Shown here piece after piece: positions 1-8,593 of a DNA stretch of 64,000 bases (the stretch's first letter is position 1; each line of letters opens with the position of its first letter). The stretch covers positions 1 through 64,000 of the forward strand of contig JBDHTQ010000010.1 in NCBI GenBank assembly GCA_039808765.1, read 5' to 3'. The position numbers and the translations under genes were made by a program. The notes beneath the pieces are model-generated. The model was not told where the DNA came from, ran no database searches, and saw nothing but the letters and a program-made list of their open reading frames with translations. The DNA is from JBDHTQ01 sp039808765. Lineage in GTDB: Bacteria; Pseudomonadota; Alphaproteobacteria; UBA2400.

Positions 1-401
1 CGCACAATTTTACCGGATTTGGGTGATTTAATCGGGTTCATCACCTTCATTGCCTCAACAATCAAGAGCGTGTCACCTTCTTTAACGGTATCACCAGCCT
101 TAACAAAAGGCGCAGCACCAGGTGCACCAGCAAGATAAACTGTACCAACCATTGGTGAGGTAATTTGCTGACCAGCCGGCAAGTTTGCCGCTGCGGATAC
201 TTTTGCTCCATCACCAACATTTACAGAGACTGGAGGGGCCGTTACAATCGGTGCAGCATAGGCTGTTGCACTTGCAGCCGCAGCACGGCTTACGCGAATT
301 GAGCGTTCACCTTCTTCAATTTCAATCTCGGTCAAGCCGGTATCATTCAGCAGATCCGCCAACTTGCGAATAGCTTTTTCATCAATATTAAACTCAGACA
401 T
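1..401 (-). CDS. accB: Biotin carboxyl carrier protein of acetyl-CoA carboxylase, partial (3' end outside window)
   Basis: Carries the biotin that shuttles carboxyl groups between biotin carboxylase and the AccA/AccD carboxyltransferase in the first step of fatty-acid synthesis. The start ATG is at 399-401 and the frame stays open to base 1. The N-terminus MSEFNIDEKAIRKLADLL and an Ala/Pro-rich linker are followed by the biotinyl domain with the motif EAMKVMN; the lysine is the biotinylation site. The last 10 or so residues lie beyond the window edge. It is directly downstream of the aroQ-like gene on the same strand with 1 base between them, the usual aroQ-accB(-accC) arrangement. accD lies separately at 15.2-16.1 kb. 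Confidence 0.95.
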   Translation of the reverse strand, partial: MSEFNIDEKAIRKLADLLNDTGLTEIEIEEGERSIRVSRAAAASATAYAAPIVTAPPVSVNVGDGAKVSAAANLPAGQQITSPMVGTVYLAGAPGAAPFVKAGDTVKEGDTLLIVEAMKVMNPIKSPKSGKIV

Positions 402-402
402 T

Positions 403-855
403 TTACTCCCTTCCCATCAATTGAGCGATGGCCGATATAGCAAGAACATAGCTATTCGGCCCAAAACCTGTCACTGTTCCGGCGGCAATCGGCGTGATTA
501 ACGAGACCGGAGCGGCATACCCGCGTTTGGCTGGATTATCCAAGCTCACCTCAATGACAGGGATATCCAAAAAACGCAAGGATTCACTGATAGCCACCGA
601 GGTACCCGCATAGCCAGCTGCATTAATAATAACGCCTTCGGCTACAGATTGGGCTTCTTGTATCCACCCAATCAACTCACCTTCCAGATTCGTCTGGCGA
701 AAAACCACTTCAAAACCATAATCTGCAGCATGGTCACGGCAAGCAGCTTCCACATCATCCAACGTATCAACCCCCTCCCCTGCGACGGATTTAAAGCCAA
801 GCAGATTAAGATTTGGACCGTTAAGGATAAACAAAGGTGAGGAGATTGAAGCCAT
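403..855 (-). CDS. Type II 3-dehydroquinate dehydratase-like protein with substituted catalytic residues
   Basis: The fold and family are clear: FILNGPNLNLLG near the N-terminus, RQTNLEGELIGWIQEA, IINAAGYAGTSVAISESL and GFGPNSYVLAI all match AroQ, at the usual length (150 aa). However, key catalytic positions differ. The Arg/Tyr lid after LLG is replaced by FKSVAGEG, so there is no Tyr. The EVH motif reads EVS (Ser104, codon at 544-546), so the catalytic His is gone. The ARE-FRHHS segment reads AKRGYAAPVS. The family enzyme makes 3-dehydroshikimate in the shikimate pathway; with these changes normal activity is doubtful. Position next to accB is the one the ordinary aroQ occupies, so it looks like the orthologous gene that has drifted. 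No good ribosome binding site is visible before the ATG. Confidence 0.85.
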   Translation of the reverse strand: MASISSPLFILNGPNLNLLGFKSVAGEGVDTLDDVEAACRDHAADYGFEVVFRQTNLEGELIGWIQEAQSVAEGVIINAAGYAGTSVAISESLRFLDIPVIEVSLDNPAKRGYAAPVSLITPIAAGTVTGFGPNSYVLAISAIAQLMGRE

Positions 856-890
856 TAAATGTAAGCCATGTTGATGCGCGATTGTGATTC

Positions 891-915
891 CATGTTGATC
901 CAGAGGATCAACATG
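891..915. repeat. Perfect 11-bp inverted repeat upstream of the aroQ-like gene
   Basis: CATGTTGATCC (891-901) and GGATCAACATG (905-915) are perfect inverted copies around a 3-base loop. A third partial direct copy, CCATGTTGAT, starts at 867. It sits between the DsbA-like gene's terminator and the start of the aroQ-like gene, so it could be an operator or a transcript hairpin. There is no T-run, so a simple intrinsic terminator is unlikely. Confidence 0.6.
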
Positions 916-969
916 CCACTTATTTAGCTAATAATAGCGGTAAACTCAAGAGGCGCTTAATTTTGAACA

Positions 970-1018
970 AAAAAAACCGCCAAAAACTCAGGAAACACCT
1001 GACCAGTGGCGGTTTTTT
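970..1018 (-). terminator. Intrinsic terminator after the DsbA-like gene
   Basis: The arms AAAAAACCGCCA (970-981) and TGGCGGTTTTTT (1007-1018) pair perfectly; an inner hairpin TCAGG/CCTGA sits in the loop. On the minus strand the stem ends in a T-run just past the stop of the 1032-1832 gene. The A/T symmetry could let it act in both directions. Confidence 0.85.
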
Positions 1019-1031
1019 GTTATTTTTATAA

Positions 1032-1832
1032 TTATTCGATTGATTCTTTCACATGCGCGGCGTTGGCTTTACGTTGTTCCTCAACGGCTTGGTGCATAGA
1101 CTGCAGATCCATCATGCCGGGATAGAGGCGTTTACCGACGACAAAAGCAGGCGTACCACGTATATGCAACTGCTCGGCAAGGTCATAAGAGCGTTTGATT
1201 TCAGCATCTATATCGAAAGCTTGACGATCTTTTTCAAACTTGTCCATGTCCAAGCCGATGAGCTTAGCAATGCTCATAATTTGCTCAGTCGTGATGTGCC
1301 CATCTTCAGTTGAAAGTGCAGCATCGTGAAATTCAGCATACTTCCCTTGCTTATTCGCGGCCAAAGCTGCGCGCGCAGCTTCATCCGATGTTTTACTTAA
1401 GATCGGAAACTCGCGCATAACAACACGCACATTTTTATCTTCTTTAACAAGCTGCTTAATCAAAGGAGCCGCCGCATGACAGTAACCACAGTTGTAATCA
1501 AAGAAGACAATAAGATCGACATCCCCTTTGGGGTTGCCAAATGTCGGTGTTACCCCATCGGTATAGAAGTTGTTCTTATTGCGCTCCAAGGCTGCGGCTT
1601 GTTGCTGCTCTTCCTCTTTGCGCATTTTCTCGCTGAGGCGATCTGCAACCTCTTTAAGGATTTCAGGGTGATTTAACAGATAGTCGCGCATTATCGGACC
1701 CATTTCAGCTTTTTGCGCTTCTGTAAAAGCGCTTTCCTTTTCGGTGGTTTCTGCCCAACTGGCAGCAGGTTTCAGGCCCACAAGAAGCGCCACAAACATG
1801 ACCACTATTCCCCATTGCTTTATTAAAGACAT
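1032..1832 (-). CDS. DsbA-family thiol:disulfide oxidoreductase, exported
   Basis: A 266-residue protein with an N-terminal signal peptide (hydrophobic residues 8-25, Ala-rich cleavage region AASWAE). A helical, Lys/Glu-rich N-terminal extension (about 35-90) precedes the thioredoxin fold. The active site is FDYNCGYCHAAAP with Cys115 and Cys118, and the cis-proline loop is IRGTPAFVVG. This layout is that of the DsbA/Com1/ScsC group, which act on protein disulfides in the periplasm; whether it is oxidase or isomerase cannot be told from sequence. It lies downstream of the M48 peptidase on the same strand with a gap of about 60 bases, consistent with an envelope quality-control operon ended by the terminator at 970-1018. 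Confidence 0.9.
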   Translation of the reverse strand: MSLIKQWGIVVMFVALLVGLKPAASWAETTEKESAFTEAQKAEMGPIMRDYLLNHPEILKEVADRLSEKMRKEEEQQQAAALERNKNNFYTDGVTPTFGNPKGDVDLIVFFDYNCGYCHAAAPLIKQLVKEDKNVRVVMREFPILSKTSDEAARAALAANKQGKYAEFHDAALSTEDGHITTEQIMSIAKLIGLDMDKFEKDRQAFDIDAEIKRSYDLAEQLHIRGTPAFVVGKRLYPGMMDLQSMHQAVEEQRKANAAHVKESIE

Positions 1833-1895
1833 CTAACTCTCCCCCCCGCAGCTTGTGCGCATTTTAACAATGATACCCTCGACAATGACTGTTTT

Positions 1896-3299
1896 TTAAT
1901 CATCTGGCAAGACCGGTGCAGCCTCATGCCCTGGATTTTCTGAGTTTGGGTCTTTTTGTGCATTGGCAAGCACATCGCCAGCACGAATCCAACCCGATGA
2001 TTTTTCAGGCAAGAGCTCACGCGCACGCTTAGCTTGCTGAATAGCCATTGAGCGGTCATTTTTTAACAAAGATTCTTCTGCCAGACTGTACGTCGCCATG
2101 CCAATGTCACCTTGTTGGCCATAGGCTGTTGCTAACAAACGCCAGAGCAAGGGTGAACGGCCTTCTTTTGTATGCGCGTCCTCAAGCTCATTAATGGCAG
2201 GCTGCAAATTAGATTTATCACCAGAGTTTAATAGTGCCTGAGCATATCCAATTCGCAGCAACGCATTACCACCTGAAAGCTGCACCGATTTTTGATATGG
2301 TTCGATTGATTCGGCCACGCGTCCGCTTTCATAAAGAATTTGGCCTTTTAATTCATATATATACGGATTGTTTTTTTCCATTTGCAGCAAGGCATCAATC
2401 TCTTGAAGTGCACCCTTAATGTCACCTGTTTGGTGAAGAGCGATAGCGCGAGCATAGTGATCAGTAAAAGTTTTATCATCCGGTTTGATGCGAGCCAATG
2501 TATTGCGTGGGTCAATGTAGCCGTCCAGCTTCGCTTTGATACGATCAAACGCAGTAGTGAATTGCTCGTCATAGCTGGCACCGTCTTTCATCCCGGCAAT
2601 CGATGATTCCACAGCCTCGACACGATCACGGGTAAGTGGGTGCGTCATCACAAACTCAACTTGTTGACTTTCGGGCAACAACTCTTGATCCTCCAACCGT
2701 TCTAGAAAATCATGTAGCCCTGAAGCGGATATTCCCGCGCCGTGTAAAAACCTCAACGCGGCTTGGTCGGCTGCAGATTCTTGTGACCGGCTGTATTGCA
2801 ACAAGTTACGCTGAGCCATCTGTTGACCAATAGAGACCGCTGCCACGCCTGTTGCCCCGTCTCTGCTGCTAACAGCAGCAGCTAAACCAGCAACAGTACC
2901 TAATAGAGCCGTTATCGACGCATTGCGCATGGCCTCGTCGCTACGTAAAAGATGTCCACCGGCAATATGACCTGTTTCATGAGCGATAACGCCAACCAAT
3001 TCATCTGGATTTTTAGCTGCTTTCAGCAACCCAGTATAAATGAATATGTTCAACCCACCCGCAACGAAGGCATTGATATCGTTATCCTGAACCAAAACAA
3101 ACCGCACAGAAGAGGGAGACAGCCCTGCTTGCTCAAAAATTGGCTTGCTTAATTTCTGCAAAAACTCTTCCGTTTCTGCATCGCGAATAATTGAAAGATC
3201 ACCTGCTGCATTGGCTTGGGTCACGGGAAGACAGACAAGAAAGAGGGCAACAAAGAGCAAGTGATGCACAAATAAGGATGAAATGCGGTTCAGATGCAC
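1896..3299 (-). CDS. M48 family metalloprotease with TPR repeats (BepA-like), exported
   Basis: A 467-residue protein with a signal peptide (hydrophobic 12-30, cleavage near QANAA). The peptidase domain carries the zinc motif HETGH (His107, Glu108, His111) and the third-ligand motif ESAAD (Glu174). The C-terminal half (about 270-440) is built of tetratricopeptide-like helical repeats. This is the architecture of BepA/YfgC, a periplasmic protease and chaperone in outer-membrane protein assembly. It precedes the DsbA-like gene in the same orientation. Substrates are inferred from the family, not seen. Confidence 0.9.
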   Translation of the reverse strand: MHLNRISSLFVHHLLFVALFLVCLPVTQANAAGDLSIIRDAETEEFLQKLSKPIFEQAGLSPSSVRFVLVQDNDINAFVAGGLNIFIYTGLLKAAKNPDELVGVIAHETGHIAGGHLLRSDEAMRNASITALLGTVAGLAAAVSSRDGATGVAAVSIGQQMAQRNLLQYSRSQESAADQAALRFLHGAGISASGLHDFLERLEDQELLPESQQVEFVMTHPLTRDRVEAVESSIAGMKDGASYDEQFTTAFDRIKAKLDGYIDPRNTLARIKPDDKTFTDHYARAIALHQTGDIKGALQEIDALLQMEKNNPYIYELKGQILYESGRVAESIEPYQKSVQLSGGNALLRIGYAQALLNSGDKSNLQPAINELEDAHTKEGRSPLLWRLLATAYGQQGDIGMATYSLAEESLLKNDRSMAIQQAKRARELLPEKSSGWIRAGDVLANAQKDPNSENPGHEAAPVLPDD

Positions 3300-3420
3300 T
3301 GTTTATCTCCTCTATCTTTCCCGCCGAAGGGTTTAGAGATTACCTTTTTCACACAATAGCAGATCTGACAAAAAACGGCAGACTAAAGTGTCGCGATGAT
3401 TTTATCGATGAAAAATATGA

Positions 3421-4317
3421 TCAAGAAAATCCGCGCGGTTCTTTATTAAGAAAGTGATTTACCGTGTGAATCTGCTCAGGCACCATCAGGGAAGGCGCGT
3501 GACCACATCCGTTAAAAACTTTTAACCCGCTTCGCGGCCCCGTTTCAGTCATTTTTTTTGCAGTTTCGGGCAAGAGAAGGTCTGAAAGGGCACCGCGAAG
3601 GGTAAAGACTTCTGCGCGAATGCTTTCCCATAATGGCCAAAAATCAAGATCGGTTATGAACTGACTCATCAAATCGCGGCTATTAAAAGCTTCGCCAATC
3701 GTAGGGTCATACGCAAGAGCTAACTTTCCATCAGGCAAAACTCGCGCAGAAGTGCAAGATAACGCACGCCAATCCTCTTCTTTCGTTAAGCCAAATGGTG
3801 CGAGAATAAGCTTTAGATAAGCCTCGAATTCAGGCATATTCTCAAAATGAGGATCTTTACCAACGTACTGAGCCAATCGTTGCAAGGCCTCTTTAGGAAT
3901 AAATGGACCGACATCATTGAGCACAAGGCGGCGAATAGGTTGATTAGGCTGTACCGCCATCATCATTCCCATAATTCCGCCCATCGATGTCCCCACCCAA
4001 TCAACTGGACGGGTTGGCGAAATCGCGTTGATCAATACATTCATATCGGCAATATACTGCGGGTAGGTATAAAGTTCCGGGCTAGCTAACCAGTCCGACT
4101 GCCCGCGCCCCACGATGTCCGGGCAAATAACATAGCGGCTTTCATGCTCCGCCAAATACTCACCTAACCGATCAAAATCGCGACCGTTACGCGTTAGCCC
4201 ATGTACGCAAACGACAACGGGTTCGTGCCGGTGTTTATGTTGTGCACCATGCTCGGTGTAAACCATCCGATGCAAGCCGGCAGGATTGGTACAGTAAATT
4301 TCACCGGTTTGCATCAT
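3421..4317 (-). CDS. Alpha/beta hydrolase
   Basis: A 298-residue cytoplasmic alpha/beta-hydrolase-fold protein without signal peptide. The oxyanion-hole strand is VVVCVHGLTRNGRDFD, the nucleophile elbow is GTSMGG with Ser111, and the catalytic His lies in FNGCGHAPSL near the C-terminus. The substrate is unknown; the family includes esterases and C-C hydrolases. It starts 43 bases after the end of the decarboxylase-fold gene on the same strand, so the two are probably co-transcribed, which makes a shared pathway possible but unproven. Confidence 0.85.
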   Translation of the reverse strand: MMQTGEIYCTNPAGLHRMVYTEHGAQHKHRHEPVVVCVHGLTRNGRDFDRLGEYLAEHESRYVICPDIVGRGQSDWLASPELYTYPQYIADMNVLINAISPTRPVDWVGTSMGGIMGMMMAVQPNQPIRRLVLNDVGPFIPKEALQRLAQYVGKDPHFENMPEFEAYLKLILAPFGLTKEEDWRALSCTSARVLPDGKLALAYDPTIGEAFNSRDLMSQFITDLDFWPLWESIRAEVFTLRGALSDLLLPETAKKMTETGPRSGLKVFNGCGHAPSLMVPEQIHTVNHFLNKEPRGFS

Positions 4318-4360
4318 TTTCTAGGTTCCCTTTGTAGCATTGATAAAGTGAGAGAAATTG

Positions 4361-5638
4361 TTATTTTTTTCGCTTTTGTAGCCTGTTTGAGCTGTTTTTA
4401 TTTTGAGGCTCTGCCGTTATGAGCCTGAGAGCATTATCGTGTAAAATATTAAACTGCTCTTCTGTTGCAGCTTCGGGAGGGGCATCTTCAACCCTCACGA
4501 TCTCTGGCCATGGTTGACTGTTAAAAGCGGTTGTCATCGCTGCAGTATAGGCCCCCATGTTGCCAAACTCGATATAATCACCGGTTGCGATATTCGTTGG
4601 AAAATAAAAGGGGCCGTTCATTGTATCATTGCCATACCCTGCCGGACCGCTCAAAACAAAAGGCGATGCCTGATCAGAAAAATTTTCCTGACTTTTTTGA
4701 TTAAGGCGAACAACCCGTACAGGTGGGCGCCACCACGCCAAATTAATGGGGCTTAATCCGCCGAGCGTGCCTTCGTTTAAATATAACATCTGCCCGCGCC
4801 GTTGCTCGACTTTTGCCAGAATAGAAATTGATTCGTTGACTAAAAATCGCCCCGGTGTAGCCAAAACTTTGCATGAACGAGGCAAATGCAAACGCGCCAA
4901 TCCCTCTTTGATAATTGTAAAGTACGCATCCAGGCTGGGCGGATACAACCCATCATAGATAGAAGGAAACCCCCCACCCAACCAGACCATATCAAGCATA
5001 AAGCGTGAACGATACATCACTTCTCGGAGCATCAATAACGCTTCATCAAACAACAGGGGATTAACCACCTGTGAGCCAATATTAAAGCCCAATCCCAGCT
5101 TGAATCCCGCCTTGACAACAGCGTGAGCCAGAATAACCGCTTGTTCAATTGTGCAGCCAAAACGGTGACCTTCATGAATAAACGCCCCCGAAGGCGATGC
5201 CAGCCGTACAACTAAAAGCGCATCGGTATCAACGCAACTTTGTATTTTTTTCAGCTCCGCCGGGTGGTCAATAACAAATATTCGCACCCGATGCTTTTGA
5301 TAGGCTTCCTTAATGGCAAAAAGTGGTTTAACCGGATGAGTAAAAATAAACTGCGGCTCTTGCAGCTCATTCTCAACAGCTTCGATTTCTGCCAGCGTAT
5401 CACAGGCAAACCAATTAATGCCTGTGTTTGCAAGTGCGAGCATCACATCGGGTTCAAAATTTGCGCGAACGGCGTAACCCGTTTGCCCCGGAAATCCCTG
5501 TATAAATTCTCTTGTGCGTTCTTCCAGAATGAAAGGCCGGAACAAATGAATAGGAAAGTCAGGCTGCATCTTTTCAGCCACGTCATAAACGTTGGCGTAT
5601 TGTGATGGTATTGACGATGATTGCGGTGGGTAGGACAT
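4361..5638 (-). CDS. Ornithine/diaminopimelate decarboxylase-fold (type III PLP) protein lacking the PLP lysine
   Basis: A 425-residue protein with the whole fold of group IV decarboxylases: an N-terminal TIM barrel and a C-terminal beta domain with FENMGAYT-like FGNMGAYTAA. The residues expected for catalysis are changed. The PLP lysine of the AVKxN motif is Arg58 (GYAVRAN, codon CGC at 5465-5467). The stacking His of FHVGS is Asn186 (FNIGS). The Glu of AEPGR is Thr261 (ATPGR). The Cys-Asp of GPTCD are Gly334-Tyr335. The GGGFP loop is kept. Normal decarboxylation is therefore unlikely. The open frame extends upstream to a TTG at 5722; I prefer the ATG at 5638 because the family's homology begins after it. 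Probably co-transcribed with the alpha/beta hydrolase downstream. Confidence 0.85.
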   Translation of the reverse strand: MSYPPQSSSIPSQYANVYDVAEKMQPDFPIHLFRPFILEERTREFIQGFPGQTGYAVRANFEPDVMLALANTGINWFACDTLAEIEAVENELQEPQFIFTHPVKPLFAIKEAYQKHRVRIFVIDHPAELKKIQSCVDTDALLVVRLASPSGAFIHEGHRFGCTIEQAVILAHAVVKAGFKLGLGFNIGSQVVNPLLFDEALLMLREVMYRSRFMLDMVWLGGGFPSIYDGLYPPSLDAYFTIIKEGLARLHLPRSCKVLATPGRFLVNESISILAKVEQRRGQMLYLNEGTLGGLSPINLAWWRPPVRVVRLNQKSQENFSDQASPFVLSGPAGYGNDTMNGPFYFPTNIATGDYIEFGNMGAYTAAMTTAFNSQPWPEIVRVEDAPPEAATEEQFNILHDNALRLITAEPQNKNSSNRLQKRKK

Positions 5639-5825
5639 ATCACTCTTATGTTTGCCTGTGAGGTATTTCAGAAGTCTTACCCCGTTAACATTATTTGGGT
5701 TCAGTTTACATGTTTTTAACAAAAAAGCAGCGAATTTTGAAGGAGATGAACTTAAAAGAAGAGAGATTTAATGAATATTAACCACACTCTGTGAAGATAT
5801 GTCGAAATAAGGAAGATCCGAGCTA

Positions 5826-6887
5826 ATGGCGGGTAACGACAACAAACCGATGATCGTGATTAAACGCATCAATAAAGGCGGCCATGGCCATCATGGCGGC
5901 GCCTGGAAGGTTGCGTATGCCGACTTTGTTACAGCCATGATGGCTTTTTTCCTTTTGCTTTGGCTTTTAAACGTTACAACAGCCGAGCAAAAAAACGGTA
6001 TCGCCGATTATTTTACACCAACGACTGCAACAATTTCTGGACAAAGTGGTGCAGGCGATATTTTGGGCGGGGCTACAATTACGGTGGAGGGAACAAATGT
6101 GTCGGAAAGCTCTCCTATTGCTCTCGCTGAAGCAAAACCAACGGATGGTGTGACACGCACAGACTCGGAAGATGAGGCTAAAGGGAATCCTGATGATGAG
6201 GAGCCTTATAACGAGACCTATGAAAAAACACAGCATGAAGACGAACAAAAACCTGTAGATGATCAAACACAACCCAAAAAACCTTCTGAAGATCAAATTA
6301 ATAAAGCGCTGCAAGAGCGTGAACAAAAAATGTTCGAGGAAGTTGCTAAAAACCTTCAACAGGCAATACAAGGCATTCCCGAGCTAAAAGACTTGGAAAA
6401 AGCGCTGATCATTGATCAAACCCCGGAAGGATTGCGTATTCAGCTGGTTGATCAGGAAGGCTACTCTATGTTTCCGCGTGGAAGCTTCATGATGGAAGAT
6501 CGAGCCAAAGAGCTTATTCAGCTTGTTTCAAAAGCTGTAACAAAACTGGATAACAAGCTTTCTATATCCGGGCATACGGATAGTACCCCTTTCGCCAATG
6601 AAAATGGTACCTATACCAATTGGGAACTTTCCAGCGATCGCGCCAATGCTGCACGGCGCATTATGCAAAATGCAGGGATCAGCCCTGATCGTTTAGCAAC
6701 GGTGGTCGGCCGCGCTGATCGTGAGCCTTTTATAAAAGATAATCCGGCAGACCCACGCAATCGTCGCCTAAGCATTATCCTTTTACGCAAGGTTCCTCTT
6801 ACCATCAACCCAGAAAATCTTTCGACGAATGAAGGAAACCATTCGCAGGAAGGTGAATTGAGTGGCCACGTTGTTGGAGCTCCATAA
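5826..6887 (+). CDS. motB: MotB-like flagellar motor stator / OmpA-domain protein
   Basis: A 353-residue protein. A short basic N-terminus precedes one membrane helix with the motif VAYADFVTAMMAFFLLLW; Asp33 is the proton-conducting residue of MotB. A long acidic linker (about 95-165) leads to an OmpA-like peptidoglycan-binding domain (about 200-335) with SGHTDSTPF and DRANAARRIM. The stator protein anchors MotA to the cell wall and drives flagellar rotation. No motA lies next to it here. A Shine-Dalgarno-like AAGGAAGA precedes the ATG. Divergent from the decarboxylase-fold gene. Confidence 0.88.
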   Translation: MAGNDNKPMIVIKRINKGGHGHHGGAWKVAYADFVTAMMAFFLLLWLLNVTTAEQKNGIADYFTPTTATISGQSGAGDILGGATITVEGTNVSESSPIALAEAKPTDGVTRTDSEDEAKGNPDDEEPYNETYEKTQHEDEQKPVDDQTQPKKPSEDQINKALQEREQKMFEEVAKNLQQAIQGIPELKDLEKALIIDQTPEGLRIQLVDQEGYSMFPRGSFMMEDRAKELIQLVSKAVTKLDNKLSISGHTDSTPFANENGTYTNWELSSDRANAARRIMQNAGISPDRLATVVGRADREPFIKDNPADPRNRRLSIILLRKVPLTINPENLSTNEGNHSQEGELSGHVVGAP

Positions 6888-6926
6888 TTTTTAAACTTAA
6901 TATGGTGTGCTTAAACTATAGCGCAA

Positions 6927-6954
6927 AAAAGGGCGGCTATCACACCGCCCTTTT
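6927..6954. terminator. Bidirectional intrinsic terminator between convergent genes
   Basis: AAAAGGGCGG (6927-6936) pairs perfectly with CCGCCCTTTT (6945-6954) around an 8-base loop. It lies between the convergent MotB-like and RTX genes; A-run on one side and T-run on the other fit termination in both directions. Confidence 0.88.
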
Positions 6955-6976
6955 ACATCTTTTGTTGTCGGCAAAC

Positions 6977-8410
6977 TTATGCGAAATCAAAGTTTGCTGA
7001 AGACAATGAACCAACGGAAATCCCTACCAATGTAATCATTGATGAGAACGAGCCAGGTACGTTGTAGTTATCATCAACGATAACGGCACCATTATCCGCA
7101 TTGATGATATGAGCCAAAGCCCAATTACCAAAATCAACTGGTGTAGCAAAGCCTTCAAAGTGAAGATGATCATAGGATGGATCAAAATCAAGAATAACAT
7201 CATGAGACATGTCAGCATATGTGTTGACACCCCAATCTGTTGATTTGAAGACAAACGTATCGTTGCCCTCACCGCCACTAAGCTGGTCGTTATTTTTGCC
7301 ACCGTCGAGTACATCATTACCATCACCCCCATAGAGGCGATCACGACCATCGCCAGTAGAGATATAATCATCCCCACCTAAGCCATAAATCGTATTTTCC
7401 TTCCCACCGAAATTACCCCTGTTGAGAAAGCTGTCGGCAAATTCAGAACCAGTGAAATTATTGATGTTGGTAAAAGTATCGCCTTCGGCATAACCACCAA
7501 GGCCTGCCCAGACGACACTGCCGCCATACTCGATGTCTACACCTGCATCGGAGTTCTTGTAGCTTACATGATCCCAGCCGAGGCCACCGTCCATATAGTC
7601 AGCACCTGAACCGCCCCAGAAGAAATCTGAGCCGCTGCCGCCATACATGAAATCATCACCGCTATCACCTGCCATGATGTTATTGCCATCGCCACCATAA
7701 ATGATGTCATCTCCGGAATTGCCTTGCAGTGTGTCATTACCGTTTCCACCGTATATGACATCATCACCAGAATCGCCATTTATCTTGTCATTACCTGCAT
7801 CGCCCATGAGCAGATCGTAGCCTGAACCACCATTGATGATGTCGTTGCCATCATCGCCGCAGATTTTATCATCGCCTGAATCACCGTAAAGCTTATCATT
7901 TCCGCTACCACCACGAATGATATCATCGCCGCTCCTGCCCCATACGGTATCATTTCCACCCATTGCATTAATGACGTCGTTACCGTCCATACCGTGGGTA
8001 GCGTTGGCTCTATCATTTAAAAATGTTGTGCTGTTAGCATTCCAAACCATATCAATCGTGCTTTCACGATTTAGAACATCGATGTTATCAATGACGCTGC
8101 TTTGGCCATCAAAAATGAAGTTTCCATAAGGGCTACCGCTTCCATTGGGAACATTGTCCAGCAATTGATAATCTACACCCTTCAACAGAATAGAGGTGTC
8201 CGCTGCATCAATACCGTCAAAAGTGATAAGGGTATTATCACCTTTCTGAGTAATCAAAATGTTGCTGGCCGTAAGGTCTGTTCCCTCAAATTTAAGAATA
8301 TCAAGCATTGCTTTCCATGCATCAGACTGCACAGAGCCTCGCCCAACTGCGATAAAATCATCAATAACGGTCTGACCTGACCCTCTTGTAATGGTGTAAG
8401 TGGTATTCAT
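6977..8410 (-). CDS. RTX (hemolysin-type calcium-binding repeat) secreted protein
   Basis: A 477-residue acidic protein with two arrays of GGxGxDxxx nonapeptides, at about residues 140-280 and 342-385. A spacer containing FTGSEFADSF, common in this class, separates them. There is no N-terminal signal peptide; RTX proteins are typically exported by a type I system through an uncleaved C-terminal signal and fold on binding calcium outside the cell. The C-terminal 90 residues are hydrophobic with an Asp/Phe-rich end (SSANFDFA), as expected for such a signal. No enzymatic domain is recognisable, and no type I secretion genes are in the window. The role could be adhesion, surface layer or toxin; sequence does not decide. 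Confidence 0.9.
   Translation of the reverse strand: MNTTYTITRGSGQTVIDDFIAVGRGSVQSDAWKAMLDILKFEGTDLTASNILITQKGDNTLITFDGIDAADTSILLKGVDYQLLDNVPNGSGSPYGNFIFDGQSSVIDNIDVLNRESTIDMVWNANSTTFLNDRANATHGMDGNDVINAMGGNDTVWGRSGDDIIRGGSGNDKLYGDSGDDKICGDDGNDIINGGSGYDLLMGDAGNDKINGDSGDDVIYGGNGNDTLQGNSGDDIIYGGDGNNIMAGDSGDDFMYGGSGSDFFWGGSGADYMDGGLGWDHVSYKNSDAGVDIEYGGSVVWAGLGGYAEGDTFTNINNFTGSEFADSFLNRGNFGGKENTIYGLGGDDYISTGDGRDRLYGGDGNDVLDGGKNNDQLSGGEGNDTFVFKSTDWGVNTYADMSHDVILDFDPSYDHLHFEGFATPVDFGNWALAHIINADNGAVIVDDNYNVPGSFSSMITLVGISVGSLSSANFDFA
7571..7993 (-). repeat. Main block of RTX nonapeptide repeats
   Basis: About fifteen consecutive nine-residue units of the type GGSGNDxLY encode the calcium-binding parallel beta-roll (residues about 140-280). 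A second, shorter block lies at 7256-7387. At the DNA level the units are diverged 27-base repeats. The periodicity is protein-coding, not a CRISPR array. Confidence 0.9.
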
Positions 8411-8593
8411 GAAATGCCTCCTGATTAGAGCAATATTGAAGTGTGATATAGCTTTTCTGATCTAAAGTGAAGGCCTATTCACACATTTTGTGTCTTAGTT
8501 AGCAATTTATTCTTAGATATTCTACAAATATATTTTTGGTTCGAGGCAGTTCAAAAAGGCATTTCTTTAAAAACTGGCTGATTTTGGGGAAGT

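Noticed and set aside
3191..3457. 88-codon frame between the M48 and hydrolase genes
   Set aside because: It overlaps both neighbours in antisense and has no ribosome binding site.
5639..5722. N-terminal extension of the decarboxylase-fold gene from TTG
   Set aside because: A TTG start and 28 residues without family similarity; the ATG at 5638 fits better.
7256..7993. Regular short repeats that could suggest a CRISPR array or satellite
   Set aside because: The 27-base periodicity encodes GGxGxD nonapeptides in one frame of a long gene; units are diverged and there are no spacers.
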